Source: Pilaira anomala (lineage: Eukaryota; Mucoromycota; Mucoromycetes; Mucorales; Mucoraceae). Taken from it: a stretch of 60,053 nt of DNA. The stretch spans positions 1 through 60,053 of the forward strand of contig JAIXMQ010000111.1 in NCBI GenBank assembly GCA_025716855.1, read 5' to 3'. The translations under genes and the position numbers were made by a program. Each line of letters begins with the position of its first letter. Positions within the stretch are counted from its first letter, which is position 1. The notes beneath the pieces are model-generated. The model ran no database searches and was not told where the DNA came from. It saw only the letters and a list, made by a program, of their open reading frames with translations. This document shows positions 50,043-60,053 of this stretch, piece after piece.

Positions 50043-53000
50043 CTATTTCTTTAATAAAGAGGCCATACCATCACAGAACGAGTTAAGTTCTTCAATATCT
50101 TTATCTGTAACCATCTTAATAAACTCCTTTGTCTGACAAGACAAGCTTAAAAACTGTACAATTGCCTTTAGAGATTCTCTTACCAGAACAGTAAAAGGCC
50201 ATGTATCTGAATTTATACCACCATCAAATTCCATTGGATCCCTACATTGACGATAAAGACAAACCAAACCATTTAAAGATATCAATATTTCTTCATCATG
50301 TATCGTATTCAATTGCTTCACTTTTTCCAGTACCCAATGTTCACATTTACTTTTCACAATATGAGATCCAAACCGATCAGAAATTAAAAGTAAATCAATA
50401 ACATCAGTCCAGGTTGTAACTGAAGTATCCAGTACGTTTTCAACCTTGTCATTTAATTGATGAATAACAGACATAAATAGTTTTAAACTTTTAAAAGGTA
50501 CATCATGTAAAGGAATAGCTGTAGCTGATGACAATTTACTTTCTTCGGCATAATTGGATCCCAATAAAGCTTCAAAGATAGGTGAACGTGCCCTTAATAA
50601 TTGTCGATTACCATAAATGAGTTCAGAGGAATCATCTGTTAAGAAATAAACTGTTTCTACTGGTGAACTTAATTCTATCTTTTCTGGAAAGAAATCTTGA
50701 CTTCCTCGAATTGAATCTGTTTCTACTTGCCATATCAATTCCAATTCTAACCCAAGTGTTTCAATGACTTGAGCTGCTGCATTTCTTCTAAAAGGTGTAA
50801 TTAATGTCAACATCGCATCTGGTTTTTCTTGTTCTTCTTCTTCTTCTTCGTTATCATATTCAAGTTCATAAACTAACATTTGACATAATACACCAAATAT
50901 ATATTTACTACTTACAATATTTCCTTCGGATAGTCCTAATCCTAAAACTGAATTCCATTCTTTATATTCTGATGCTCCAATGATTGCATATCCAATTGCA
51001 ACTGCTGTAAATTCATAAAGTTTAATCGCATTCTCTGCTACCTCAGTAAACTTGTAGAGGCTCATAAAATCTCGAAATTTTTTATCGTATAAATCTTTAC
51101 AAATAGCTGCTCGCCAGTATTCATGAGAAGTATGGTACGATGGATGCTGAATTATAGGTTTGAAAAAAGTAGTGAAAGCATCACTCAGAATCGTGTACTG
51201 TATATTGTCATGGGAAATAAGTATACGAGTAGCACTTTTTCTCAAGAATCCAGCACATTGATAGTTGAGTGATTCCGTCATTAATGGTTTGTCAATCATT
51301 TTATCCTCTTTTTCTTCCATTATAGTGTTGGGATTTTCCGCTTCTTCAATCGTCATAGGTTCTAATTCTACAGTGGTTGCTTCCATTTTATTTGTATATG
51401 GTGTTGTAGAGTCTTGTTCTTCCAGATCATTTGTATCCTGCGTGATATAAATAGAGTTTTTTGTAAGTGATACCATTAATGCAGATAAATTAGAGAGCGC
51501 TGTTTCATCTTTAATCATCTGTCGACCACATAGAGGAATTCCTGATAATTGTTCTAGTACTTGAGAAGCTAATATAATAACCTGGTAATGATCATTGGAT
51601 GTCAATACCTCATCAATAGTAAGTTTTTGTCTTCTCCATGGAAATAAGACAGCTAAAAGAGAAGGTAAAATCGAACAAATCTGTTTATTATTCGAAGGAG
51701 ATGGTGATTGTATCATATCATAATCTTCTTCTTCTTCTTCTTCTTCTTCTTCTTCTTCTTCTTCTTCTTCTTCTTCTTCTTCTTCTTCTTCTTCTGGCTC
51801 AGATATGTTGTTATAATTATCCCAAGAAAGCCACATCTTCATAGATGACTCATCGTACTGGAAAGAGCTCACTACCAATAAACAACTAGAGACAACTTGT
51901 GTCCAACCCATTCGAATTTTAGTCTTTTCCACTCTTAACTCTCTATGCTCGATAGCTTCTTGTAACAATTTCAAGATCATTGGAAATAGTCCACATTCGT
52001 CTCTTAAACGAGTCCTAACAAACGCGGTTCTTCTTGAAAGTGCCGCAATAAAACCTCCATACAATGCATACATAGCTAACAATGAAGAAGTCTTTTCTAT
52101 AATATCTCCTTTAGGTATAAACCCAATACTTACTAACTGTAATACATCTGATTCCATTAATCTTTCACAAGCGCGTGGGTGACTTGAAATCATTTGTAGA
52201 GAAGAAAAGGCTCGTTTGGCTTTGAGGATCACATTATTTTGTTCAGGTGTAAGATCATCTTCAAAAGTAAGTGTCATGGCTGTCATCAAACCTTCTTTTG
52301 CTCTTTCAATGGTTGGACTCCAAATGAGAGCTGTAATGTAGGTGGGACTGGTTGCAAATGTTTCAATTGCATCGTTATAGTGAAGAAAGAACACAATAAG
52401 CTTCGAGATACGTGTATGCAATCCAGAAGCCTCTAATTGTTCATAGTCTACTAGAATTGCTAATAAAGATTTCAAGCTCCAGGCTACACGACCAGACACA
52501 ATTTTAATAAAATTTTCAGAAGCCAATTGGACGTATTGTATAAACTCTTCAAAGAATAATATCAGAAGGTCTCTATCTTGTCTCAACATATCATGACTAA
52601 CAGTAAACCCACGTTCTTCTACATCAATACAGAGATTGGTATGCAGTAAAGTAGACGAAGTACCAATCGTCTCTACTTGTTCGGGCAGGATAGGTTGGGA
52701 AACAAATGCCATAAGAAAATTCGTCAAATCACACATGGTTTGATCCACGCAGTCTTGCCAAAACATATGATGTTTTAATACAGGCACAATATCTAAAGAA
52801 ATCTGTAAAAGCTTTTTTAGAGTTCTTTTTTCTGTATCCACGGTCGGTGTCTGGTTTGAAGAGATCGTACTATCGCCTGTGTGTGAAATCCAATGTTGCA
52901 TGAGAAGAGTTAAATAAGGCTGCCATTGAGCTCGACGGGTTTCTTCTGTAACAATACTGGCTGCGTTTTTAGATATCGACGTACATTTTTGAATCATGGC

Positions 53001-53879
53001 TGTAAGGAAATAAACTAATAATTTTTCATTTTTGATCTGAAGACGATATCTTTTATTGGTAACGGTTGTATATTCATGATGACAAACAAGACACCATACT
53101 TGAACCAGATCAATGAATTGTTTCGAATCAGAAAATGAAATAAGTGCTTCTGAAGCTTGATCAAGTTGCTCGTATTTAAATATCGATTCGAGTAACCTAC
53201 AGGTCATGATACATTGTTCTAATTCACTACGTTTTTGTGATGCATCCGATATCGGTGGTTTCAATATCAAGACACTAAGTAAATTAGGTATCATCATCAA
53301 TGTTGGAGAAAGCGCTTGGTAAACATGTAGACTGATAAGATCTTTAGCGAAAAAAGATATTTTGGCAGAGAGTGCCCTCACACTATACGTACGTACAATT
53401 TGGTTGGGGTGCTGACACCAGTTTAATAGTAACTTAACTCCTCCATGATGTCTAATATCTGCTAGTACGGCGGTAGTACAAGTCGAATCGGGTAACTTTG
53501 AGGCAAGCGTCTCTAGTAAGCTACAAAAAAATTTAGACGATCCAAGTAAAGCATCGGGATCGGTTGCTGCTGTTGTCAGTGTCCATCGCAAACAGGCCTT
53601 CAAAGAAGATAATTGAAATAAGAGCTGTAGATTAGAGGACGGTTTTATACCTTGAATAAATATGTATTCAAGACAACGTATAAGACGCCGTGGTGGCCAA
53701 TCTGTTTGCTTTGTATAACTTTTGAGCTTTCGTAAAGTATAATCCAATTGCTTAACTGAAGCTGTATGTAAATTACTACGGCATTTCAGACTAGACGATG
53801 AGTTGGGGTTTTGAAGAGCTTGGTATATCGAGGTTAAACTGAGATCATATCGCTGAGGCTGCACTCTATCAGTGGACAT
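50043..53879 (-). CDS. armadillo-type helical repeat protein with C-terminal BTB domain (ARMC5-like)
   Basis: Single exon of 1278 residues from the ATG at 53879; an in-frame ATG at 53924 would add 15 residues. Most of the protein is alpha-helical with Leu-rich repeats of about 40 residues, for example VKLLLNWCQHPNQIVRTYSVRALSA, the typical shape of an ARM repeat. A run of about 25 Glu (DNA about 51728-51796) and other acidic patches form a loop. Near the C-terminus a BTB/POZ domain reads VYFLTDDSSELIYGNRQLLRARSPIFEALL, followed by HDVPFKSLKLFMSVI. ARM plus BTB is the plan of animal ARMC5, a CUL3 adaptor that acts on RNA polymerase II. Equivalence is inferred from domain order only. A 3.8-kb gene without introns is exceptional in this window. 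Confidence 0.8.
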   Translation of the reverse strand: MSTDRVQPQRYDLSLTSIYQALQNPNSSSSLKCRSNLHTASVKQLDYTLRKLKSYTKQTDWPPRRLIRCLEYIFIQGIKPSSNLQLLFQLSSLKACLRWTLTTAATDPDALLGSSKFFCSLLETLASKLPDSTCTTAVLADIRHHGGVKLLLNWCQHPNQIVRTYSVRALSAKISFFAKDLISLHVYQALSPTLMMIPNLLSVLILKPPISDASQKRSELEQCIMTCRLLESIFKYEQLDQASEALISFSDSKQFIDLVQVWCLVCHHEYTTVTNKRYRLQIKNEKLLVYFLTAMIQKCTSISKNAASIVTEETRRAQWQPYLTLLMQHWISHTGDSTISSNQTPTVDTEKRTLKKLLQISLDIVPVLKHHMFWQDCVDQTMCDLTNFLMAFVSQPILPEQVETIGTSSTLLHTNLCIDVEERGFTVSHDMLRQDRDLLILFFEEFIQYVQLASENFIKIVSGRVAWSLKSLLAILVDYEQLEASGLHTRISKLIVFFLHYNDAIETFATSPTYITALIWSPTIERAKEGLMTAMTLTFEDDLTPEQNNVILKAKRAFSSLQMISSHPRACERLMESDVLQLVSIGFIPKGDIIEKTSSLLAMYALYGGFIAALSRRTAFVRTRLRDECGLFPMILKLLQEAIEHRELRVEKTKIRMGWTQVVSSCLLVVSSFQYDESSMKMWLSWDNYNNISEPEEEEEEEEEEEEEEEEEEEEEEEDYDMIQSPSPSNNKQICSILPSLLAVLFPWRRQKLTIDEVLTSNDHYQVIILASQVLEQLSGIPLCGRQMIKDETALSNLSALMVSLTKNSIYITQDTNDLEEQDSTTPYTNKMEATTVELEPMTIEEAENPNTIMEEKEDKMIDKPLMTESLNYQCAGFLRKSATRILISHDNIQYTILSDAFTTFFKPIIQHPSYHTSHEYWRAAICKDLYDKKFRDFMSLYKFTEVAENAIKLYEFTAVAIGYAIIGASEYKEWNSVLGLGLSEGNIVSSKYIFGVLCQMLVYELEYDNEEEEEEQEKPDAMLTLITPFRRNAAAQVIETLGLELELIWQVETDSIRGSQDFFPEKIELSSPVETVYFLTDDSSELIYGNRQLLRARSPIFEALLGSNYAEESKLSSATAIPLHDVPFKSLKLFMSVIHQLNDKVENVLDTSVTTWTDVIDLLLISDRFGSHIVKSKCEHWVLEKVKQLNTIHDEEILISLNGLVCLYRQCRDPMEFDGGINSDTWPFTVLVRESLKAIVQFLSLSCQTKEFIKMVTDKDIEELNSFCDGMASLLKK

Positions 53880-53924
53880 GTTTTTTTTTTTGTTCTTCAC
53901 AGTTAAAAGATGACTCAAATTCAT

Positions 53925-56159
53925 GTAGCAGTGACTTCGTAGTGTTTTTTTTGAGGACCCTCCACTGGGTTTTGAATGCGATTACACGCCTAAATATTTT
54001 TTTCGTAATTCAGCAGTCTTTTTACATTTGTCCCTAATTCCTTCCTTATATGACAAATACTGGTTACAATGGTTCATCTGGCTTTTTTAAATTTGGTTAT
54101 TACATATATTTAAACCAAAATAACTACTAAAATATCGCTTCAGAACAGAAGCATCCCTAGCAGCAGAAGCGCTCTACAGCAAGGGAGACGCTCTATACAA
54201 GTAGAAGCAGGTTGCAAAGGTGGTAATAATGACAGATAGCTTACCTATAACACAAGTGATTTAGATACGACACAAATATAAAGACATTTGCATACCTTTA
54301 TTGACACGAGATTTATTATATATGATAAGTCTAGAGAAAATATACTAAACGTAAATAATAATTAGTATAGGAGTATTCATTTTTATATTATGTATGTACT
54401 TTACATAAGTTTTTTCAAGATACCTAGCGGAAGGTCGTCCTATATTTAATAAAGTATAAGTAAGTACAAAATAAATATAATAATTAAAAGATCAACTATG
54501 TCTACCTTAGATTTCAGTTGCCAACAGTAATGATTTTAATTATTCAAAGTTCATATCTTTAATCGATATTATACTTCCGTATATTTTTTTCTTTTAAAAA
54601 AAACTAAAGAGAGCACAACGAGAAACAAGCAAACTGCTACTAATATTTACAATTTATTCAAAACAAAAACAACCAAAAATTAATTTTTGTTTCATAGTAA
54701 CTAATTAAAATGATAAAAGCAATAAAATGAATATAAACAATAAGAATATATTCAAACTGAATGAGAAGTAACTAAGTAATGCCCAAGCTATCCTATAATC
54801 AAAATATATTGAAAATTGAGTTCCAGTAATCATTGTAACTACAAATCGATAATTTATAGAATTAAAAAACTTTAAAGCTTCGAACGTAAAGGCTTCATAC
54901 AAAAGCGTACATACATCTACTCAAAAGGGTTTTTGTGCATTTCATATTAACTAAATCGAGCTTTCTTTCTTGCGCGTAGGTAAAAAAAAAAAAGTGGTGA
55001 TTTTATTGATCTTTACTAATAAAAGTATTAGACGTTGATCTCTGTTAATTATGTATCCTTGTTCTAGGATTCATTTTAATCTAATTATCATAAAAACATC
55101 GAAGCATCAACGATTAATAATTATAAACTTCTGTGTAGTCCTGTATCAAAACCAACATGATCCCCTTTTGTTATTTAATTTAGTTAACCAGACAACAAAT
55201 CCTTTAGATTATTGAAATCGTAAATACTACTTCAGCTAAAGATACTTAAATCCTTTAGTTAAAAGTTGCAAGTTCAGGAGCGTGTATTTGTTATTGCTAA
55301 GGCCACCAAATCTACCGAGAATTCAAAATTCCCCTAGATCTGTTCTTTAATGCATCCGTTTCAAGATTTTTGCTTGACCCCCCAAATTTTTACGTTTGTC
55401 TTTTTCTTTGGACAAACTAGTATTTCTTCCAATCGGTAATCACTGGTGTTGTATTCGATCACCGTGTTTATTAACACGACTTACATTACTTTACTCCCCA
55501 ATGAATTCATCATCATTTTTCTGTTCAGTCTTTTTGTATTCCGTTTCAAGACAAATTATATCAGAAGACGTGCACATGAAAATCCGCATTTCTAATAGAT
55601 ACACAAAAGACATTATTCACAATTATTAAATTGACTTGGATGTAGATGCTATATCTCACACTTCCAGATAATAGCATGTATAATTTTTATATCAATATAA
55701 AAATGTTTCAATGTTAACAAGCTTCTTGCTAGTTTTTTTTTTGACAGTAATATACAAGCTTTATGTAATTTTCCTGGACTATTTCAATTTTCAATGTAGA
55801 TATAAACAGCCATCATCGAAATACAGTTAAATGTTATACGATGAGCAAAGTCATTTTCTCTCTATCTGAAACCTAAAATGATCTTTCGATACACACATTA
55901 TGATAGATTTTAAATAAGATGCACAATTATATGTTTTTTTTTTATAAATTGGATAAGCTAAATAATATTATGTCATTTTCTTACATTGTAAAACAATAAT
56001 GAAAGCTCTTACAGCAAGCTTGAAACCGTGATTATACTTGTAGCTACTTATTAAAGTGTACGCCTTAGTCGGATGAATGTTTTGAAATTCATCTCGTATT
56101 AAAGTAGCCTTCAGTATAACGTTTATGCAAAAAAAATAACTGTTGAAAGCAATAAAAAA
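53925..56159. other. intergenic region between the ARM-BTB gene and the right arm
   Basis: About 2.2 kb of AT-rich DNA. Short open frames (54705-54902, 55396-55629, 55968-56189) show no domain or splice pattern. No RNA gene or repeat is recognised. Confidence 0.5.
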
Positions 56160-56597
56160 GTATATCCCCAATATATATTGGGGGTGCATAAGTTAAAATA
56201 TATCATCACATCACCCCCCAAAAAAAAAGTATTACGCAAATTAGCTTGCATGAATACATTTTGCAGCACATCATTTGATTCTCCATTTTAAGAAATAGTG
56301 GAAATTTTTCCCCCATTAAAAAATATCATTATTATAACTATTATTAGAATCACATTGAAGTTTTGCTACGAAAAAAAAAAAAAATGGCGTGTACAATTTT
56401 TTTGCGTGAAAAGAAATCTTACGCTCTAATTTTTTTTTTTTTTTTTTTTATGTATCCAACTTACTTTATGTAACTAAAGAAATATTAATATAATTTGTTT
56501 GGGCAGATATAGCTAGAAAAACATAGCTTATCTTTTCTCCTTCGCCCAATGACATAGATCCCCCAAGCATAAATATCAAAACAAAAAAGCAAACGTT

Positions 56598-56672
56598 AAG
56601 CCTTTGCGCCTTCTAAAAATGGAAATATTATCGTCTTGTCAATTGAGGAGAGATGACAAGATCACTGACATG
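56598..56672 (+). promoter_or_regulatory. conserved upstream block, right copy
   Basis: Counterpart of 38383-38455, about 1.05 kb upstream of the ATG at 57717. On the plus strand it contains AAGCCTTTGCGCCTTC, GGAAATATTATCG and ATTGAGGAGAGATGACAA. Confidence 0.45.
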
Positions 56673-57716
56673 CCACGCGCATAAAAGCTTTTTTTTTCGT
56701 GCAGAAAGTGCCTCCCCCTATTGACCTTTTTTTTTTTATTTTTTTTTTTTTTTTGCCTCCCATCTCATCAATATCGAAAAATATCACTCATCTTTACGAT
56801 TTGTTTGATTTGACACTAGAATCCCCCAAAATCCAACTTCAAATATATCCCCCATATTTTATGTTGTGTACCTTTATAAACTGCTCGTATCGGTTTAAAA
56901 CACCTATTTCTCGATTTGTAGTGTTTATTTCTTACATGTCTCCACCCAAAAAAACCAACTTCCAAAATTTGACTATAAATTTATCTAATCCCTCCCCCCC
57001 CCCAACATTTACATACTTTTTAGAAAAAATTACTTCAATTTGATGTAACGAATACGTCAATTATATCTTTCGTTTTTACAAAAAATAGCATGTCTAAAAA
57101 CTTTTTCTGGATACAGCTGTTTGGTATATATGTATCTAGAGCATTTATACTAACACAATTATAGTATTACATATCTCCTAATGAGCTCAAAGTGTCATAA
57201 AAGCAATGATTATTGTTATAATATATATATATATAGCTTTTCTCTAGCATGTTTCTCCCACCATTGTATTTTGTCTCCCCCCTTCCCCCCAATGTAAGCA
57301 AAAATCTTCCCCCCCCCCAAAAAAAAAAGAACAGAAGTTCAATAGATTTTATGCAGGAGGGCTTACATTTTATTTTTACTTTTACAAAGACTGTAAATAC
57401 TTGGAAAAATTTGTTGTATGATTATATTCGAGAAATTATTGAAAAATTCATTAACACAGATACTTTAAATGCAAACAAAATGCCACTCGTATTTTTTTTC
57501 ACTTTTAATGGTATAAAAGCTTTAATACATACATCAAAAAAACGAAATTAATGTAAAATAAAGTCAAAAAGAAACAAAAAGAAAAAAGACATGAGTTTCA
57601 GGAGTTTAAGGGAAAACCTTAAATTTATATAAAAAGGCATGACTTTTTTCAGAAAAAAAAATTAGAAAATCCATCAAATATCAAAAAAAAAACATTTCTT
57701 TGCCTATTTCTCTCTT

Positions 57717-59899
57717 ATGAGTAGTCAAACACAACAAATTATTAACATCATTGCTATCTTATTATTTATATTTACACTTTCACCTACTAGTATTTTATTA
57801 CATATCTTTGCTATCTGCATGTACTCATCTATCAAAACATCATCTGCATCATCTACAACACTTCCTTGCTCATATACCTCAACAACAACAGTAACAATGG
57901 ATAAAACCAACACAGTGAAAGCCACGCCAGCAGTCGAACACACCCCAATTGCTATTCCAGTTAAATTGACAGCTTCACAAAAGAAAGGCGCACTTCCTTT
58001 TCTCCCAGCAGAGCCCGTCAAAAGTAACTCAACAAAGCCAAAATGTTTAAAACGTCTCTTCAAGAAGCTTGCTAAAGCTGCACCATACAAATGTACCAAA
58101 TCCACTGAAAAGAAGACACACTATAAACTCACTTTTGTTCCCATTGTTAAAAAGAATGAAGTCATTGCACCCGCTAAAGCTGAAACAACTGAAATCGTCT
58201 GGTACGATAATAACAAAGTTGATGAATCAGCCACTGAATTAGCCCAACGTATTTGGGATGAAGATAATACTGTCTACAGTAACTTGAACAAAGTGGTTGA
58301 ATGGATCGGTAATGGTAAAGAATCTAGCAACGCTATTCTTCAATCTTATATGTCTCACTTTGACTTCCATGGTTTAAATCTCGAACAAGCTTTCCGTATC
58401 TTATGCTCAAAACTTTATCTTAATGGTGAGACTCAACAAATTGATCGCGTCTTGCTTCAATTTTCTACTCACTACTTCGAATGTAATTCTCAATCTATCT
58501 TTGGCTCAATTGGTAAATAGTTTTTTATTTAATAAATTTTTTATAGGATTCACTTTACTAACATTTTGTTTCTTTGTATTTAGATGTCATTCATGCTATC
58601 GTTTACTCTCTTTTACTTTTAAATACTGATCTTCATGTCGCTCAAGGTGACTATAAAAAAATGTCACAAACTTCCTTTATCAAAAATACTATGAATGCCA
58701 TCTCTGTTCAAAGTGGTAACACTTCAATCAAGTCTTGGACTCCTCTTCAACGTACTCCTAGTAACACGAGTGATGTATCTATGCAATCTTATACCTATGC
58801 CCGTTCTCTTGAATCTTCTATGCCTCGTAATATGTCTTCTTTATCTATTGGATCCAAAACTTGGGAATCTGAAATTAAATCTATGCTTAAACAAATGTAC
58901 ACTAGTATCCGTTATAACCAAATCACCGACCCTTCTTCTCCACTTACCTCTATGAACAATAACCGTGTTAGTGCTGCTATCAGACGCAGTGTCGGTAGTA
59001 TGATTAAGAAAAAACCTACCACTGAAAATGATAGTGATAATGAAACTGTTCAATCTGTCGAATCTGCTGTCTCTTCCATCATGTATTATCAAGCTGTTGC
59101 TTCTCATCTTCAAAACACTGAACTCCCTATGTCCTATACTAGCAATGCACCTTATTATAAAGAAGGTATGGTCTCTCGTAAGCATCTTTTAGAGTCTAGC
59201 ACTCAAAAGGCAAAGCATCGTGACTGGAAAGATTGTTTCATGATCATTGAACGTAGCCAGCTTCGTATGTATAAGCTTGAATGTTCCAGTAACTCAAACT
59301 CTTCTTTTGTTGGAGATGGTAACTGGATGTCTCATGCTCAACTCATGGGTACCATCAGTCTTAAACATGCTCTTGCCAACCCTCTTCCTTCTGGGTATAG
59401 CAGCCAACGTCAACATGCTTTTACTCTTCAAGCATCTAATGGAGCAATCTATGTGTTCCAAGTTGGATCTTCTGAACAAGTTGAAGAATGGGTCTCTACC
59501 TGTAATTATTGGGCTGCTCGTGAAAGCAAAGAACCTTTAGTTGGTGGTATTAGCTCTATGGAATACGGTTGGGGTCACTGTTTAGAAAGTGGATCTACTT
59601 CTGCCATGATTCATGAATGGCAATCACCTGCTTCTCCTACTATCAGCAGCCAATTAGAAGAATCTGCTCAACTTGAAACTCTTCATAACCATGTTCAAAA
59701 CTTAACTACTCAATTGGATCAACATTATGATATCAAAACCAAGATGGAAACTCACTTTATTGGCTCCAAATCCAGTGCTAAAGCATTGCGTAACTGGGAA
59801 AACAAGTCTGTTTATCTCTTGCGTGAAATCATTAAGTTTCAAAACTACTGTAACTCTATCGAAAATTCTCTTGCTTTACAAGCCAAAATTATGGCCTAA
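57717..59899 (+). CDS. Sec7-PH Arf guanine nucleotide exchange factor, right copy
   Basis: Two exons, 57717-58512 and 58584-59899, giving 703 residues with the same domains as the left copy: hydrophobic N-terminus, Sec7 with catalytic Glu about 238 and LLNTDLH, PH at about 456-583, helical tail. The intron between the exons appears identical base for base to that of the left copy. From about 57960 to 59760 the two genes differ by only a few substitutions, mostly silent. The first 240 bases and the last 140 bases of the CDS differ much more, for example the insertion around VKATPAVEH and SSAKALRN in place of NARALIN. Both copies keep all key residues, so both are probably active. Confidence 0.88.
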
Positions 59900-60053
59900 T
59901 TTGTACATACATCTATTTAAATATTATTATCATGTCTATATACCTCTTTTGTAAAAATAAAAAAAAGTTTTTGTTATTCATATATATAAACCATTGATAT
60001 TTGTTTCTTTCATGTGAGCCTTTACTATAGAGAGCTATTAAATACCACCCACT
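59900..60053. other. 3' flank of the right ArfGEF copy
   Basis: AT-rich 3' untranslated or terminator region, homologous to 35036-35167 on the other strand. No further gene before the window ends. Confidence 0.6.

Larger units (their letters stand above)
56160..60053 (+). repeat. right arm of the large inverted duplication
   Basis: Mirror image of 35036-38900. It includes C-run clusters (for example 56994-57003, 57309-57318), the conserved block at 56598-56672, the ArfGEF gene and its 3' flank. The match continues to the window end, where AAATACCACCCACT corresponds to the complement near 35060-35075, so the arm probably extends slightly beyond the window. Confidence 0.8.

Noticed and set aside
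51638..51844. Poly-Leu open frame
   Set aside because: Complement of the (GAA)n run that encodes poly-Glu in the ARM-BTB gene.
56699..57551. Two open frames in the right inverted arm
   Set aside because: Pro/Phe-rich products of C- and T-runs; the mirror region in the left arm does not keep the frames.

Overview
The window is nuclear DNA of a filamentous fungus. It is very AT-rich and full of long homopolymer runs. Genes are broken by short introns of about 50-110 bases with GT...AG ends, and they encode eukaryotic proteins such as ribosomal protein uS11, COX11, an MLRQ-type respiratory subunit, a GPI inositol-deacylase, a MYST acetyltransferase and Rho/Arf regulators. Very short introns, poly-T/poly-A tracts, a Tuba-like DH-BAR-SH3 RhoGEF and a Sec7-PH ArfGEF suggest an early-diverging fungus, probably Mucoromycota. 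That placement is inference; no marker gene was compared. Exon joins given below were chosen because splice sites and reading phase agree over the whole gene. None is backed by transcripts.

Layout. 1-2.5 kb (- strand): two paralogous coiled-coil proteins in tandem, one with a central hydrophobic hairpin and one without, an architecture like two-component alpha-helical pore formers. 3.3-7.0 kb (-): a seven-exon BST1/PGAP1 gene. 8.0-9.6 kb: two small orphan genes and an MLRQ/NDUFA4-like subunit. 10.4-11.2 kb: RPS14. 12.4-19.5 kb (+): F-box protein, MYST acetyltransferase, DH-BAR-SH3 RhoGEF. 19.5-23.0 kb: no gene seen. 23.0-24.0 kb (+): PH-domain protein. 24.2-25.0 kb (-): COX11. 26.5-29.9 kb (-): F-BAR/RhoGAP protein. 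29.9-35 kb: accessory stretch with a MITE-like element, a tandem upstream duplication, an orphan secreted-type gene packed with perfect DNA hairpins, and a dead Tc1-like transposon.

35.0-60.05 kb is framed by two inverted arms of about 4 kb. Each carries a nearly identical two-exon Sec7-PH ArfGEF gene. The coding regions and intron are almost identical while the flanks have diverged strongly, which suggests gene conversion. The 17-kb segment between the arms holds an FAD monooxygenase, an acidic low-complexity protein, a FYVE-RING protein, a CNNM/Mam3-type transporter and an ARM-BTB protein.

Many genes belong to membrane traffic and small-GTPase control (RhoGEF, RhoGAP, two ArfGEFs, PH, FYVE-RING, GPI processing), but they sit on both strands with separate upstream regions, so no cluster regulation is implied. 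The most interesting points are the hairpin-dense orphan CDS, the inverted ArfGEF pair with a conversion-like identity tract and a conserved upstream block, and the paired helical-hairpin proteins.
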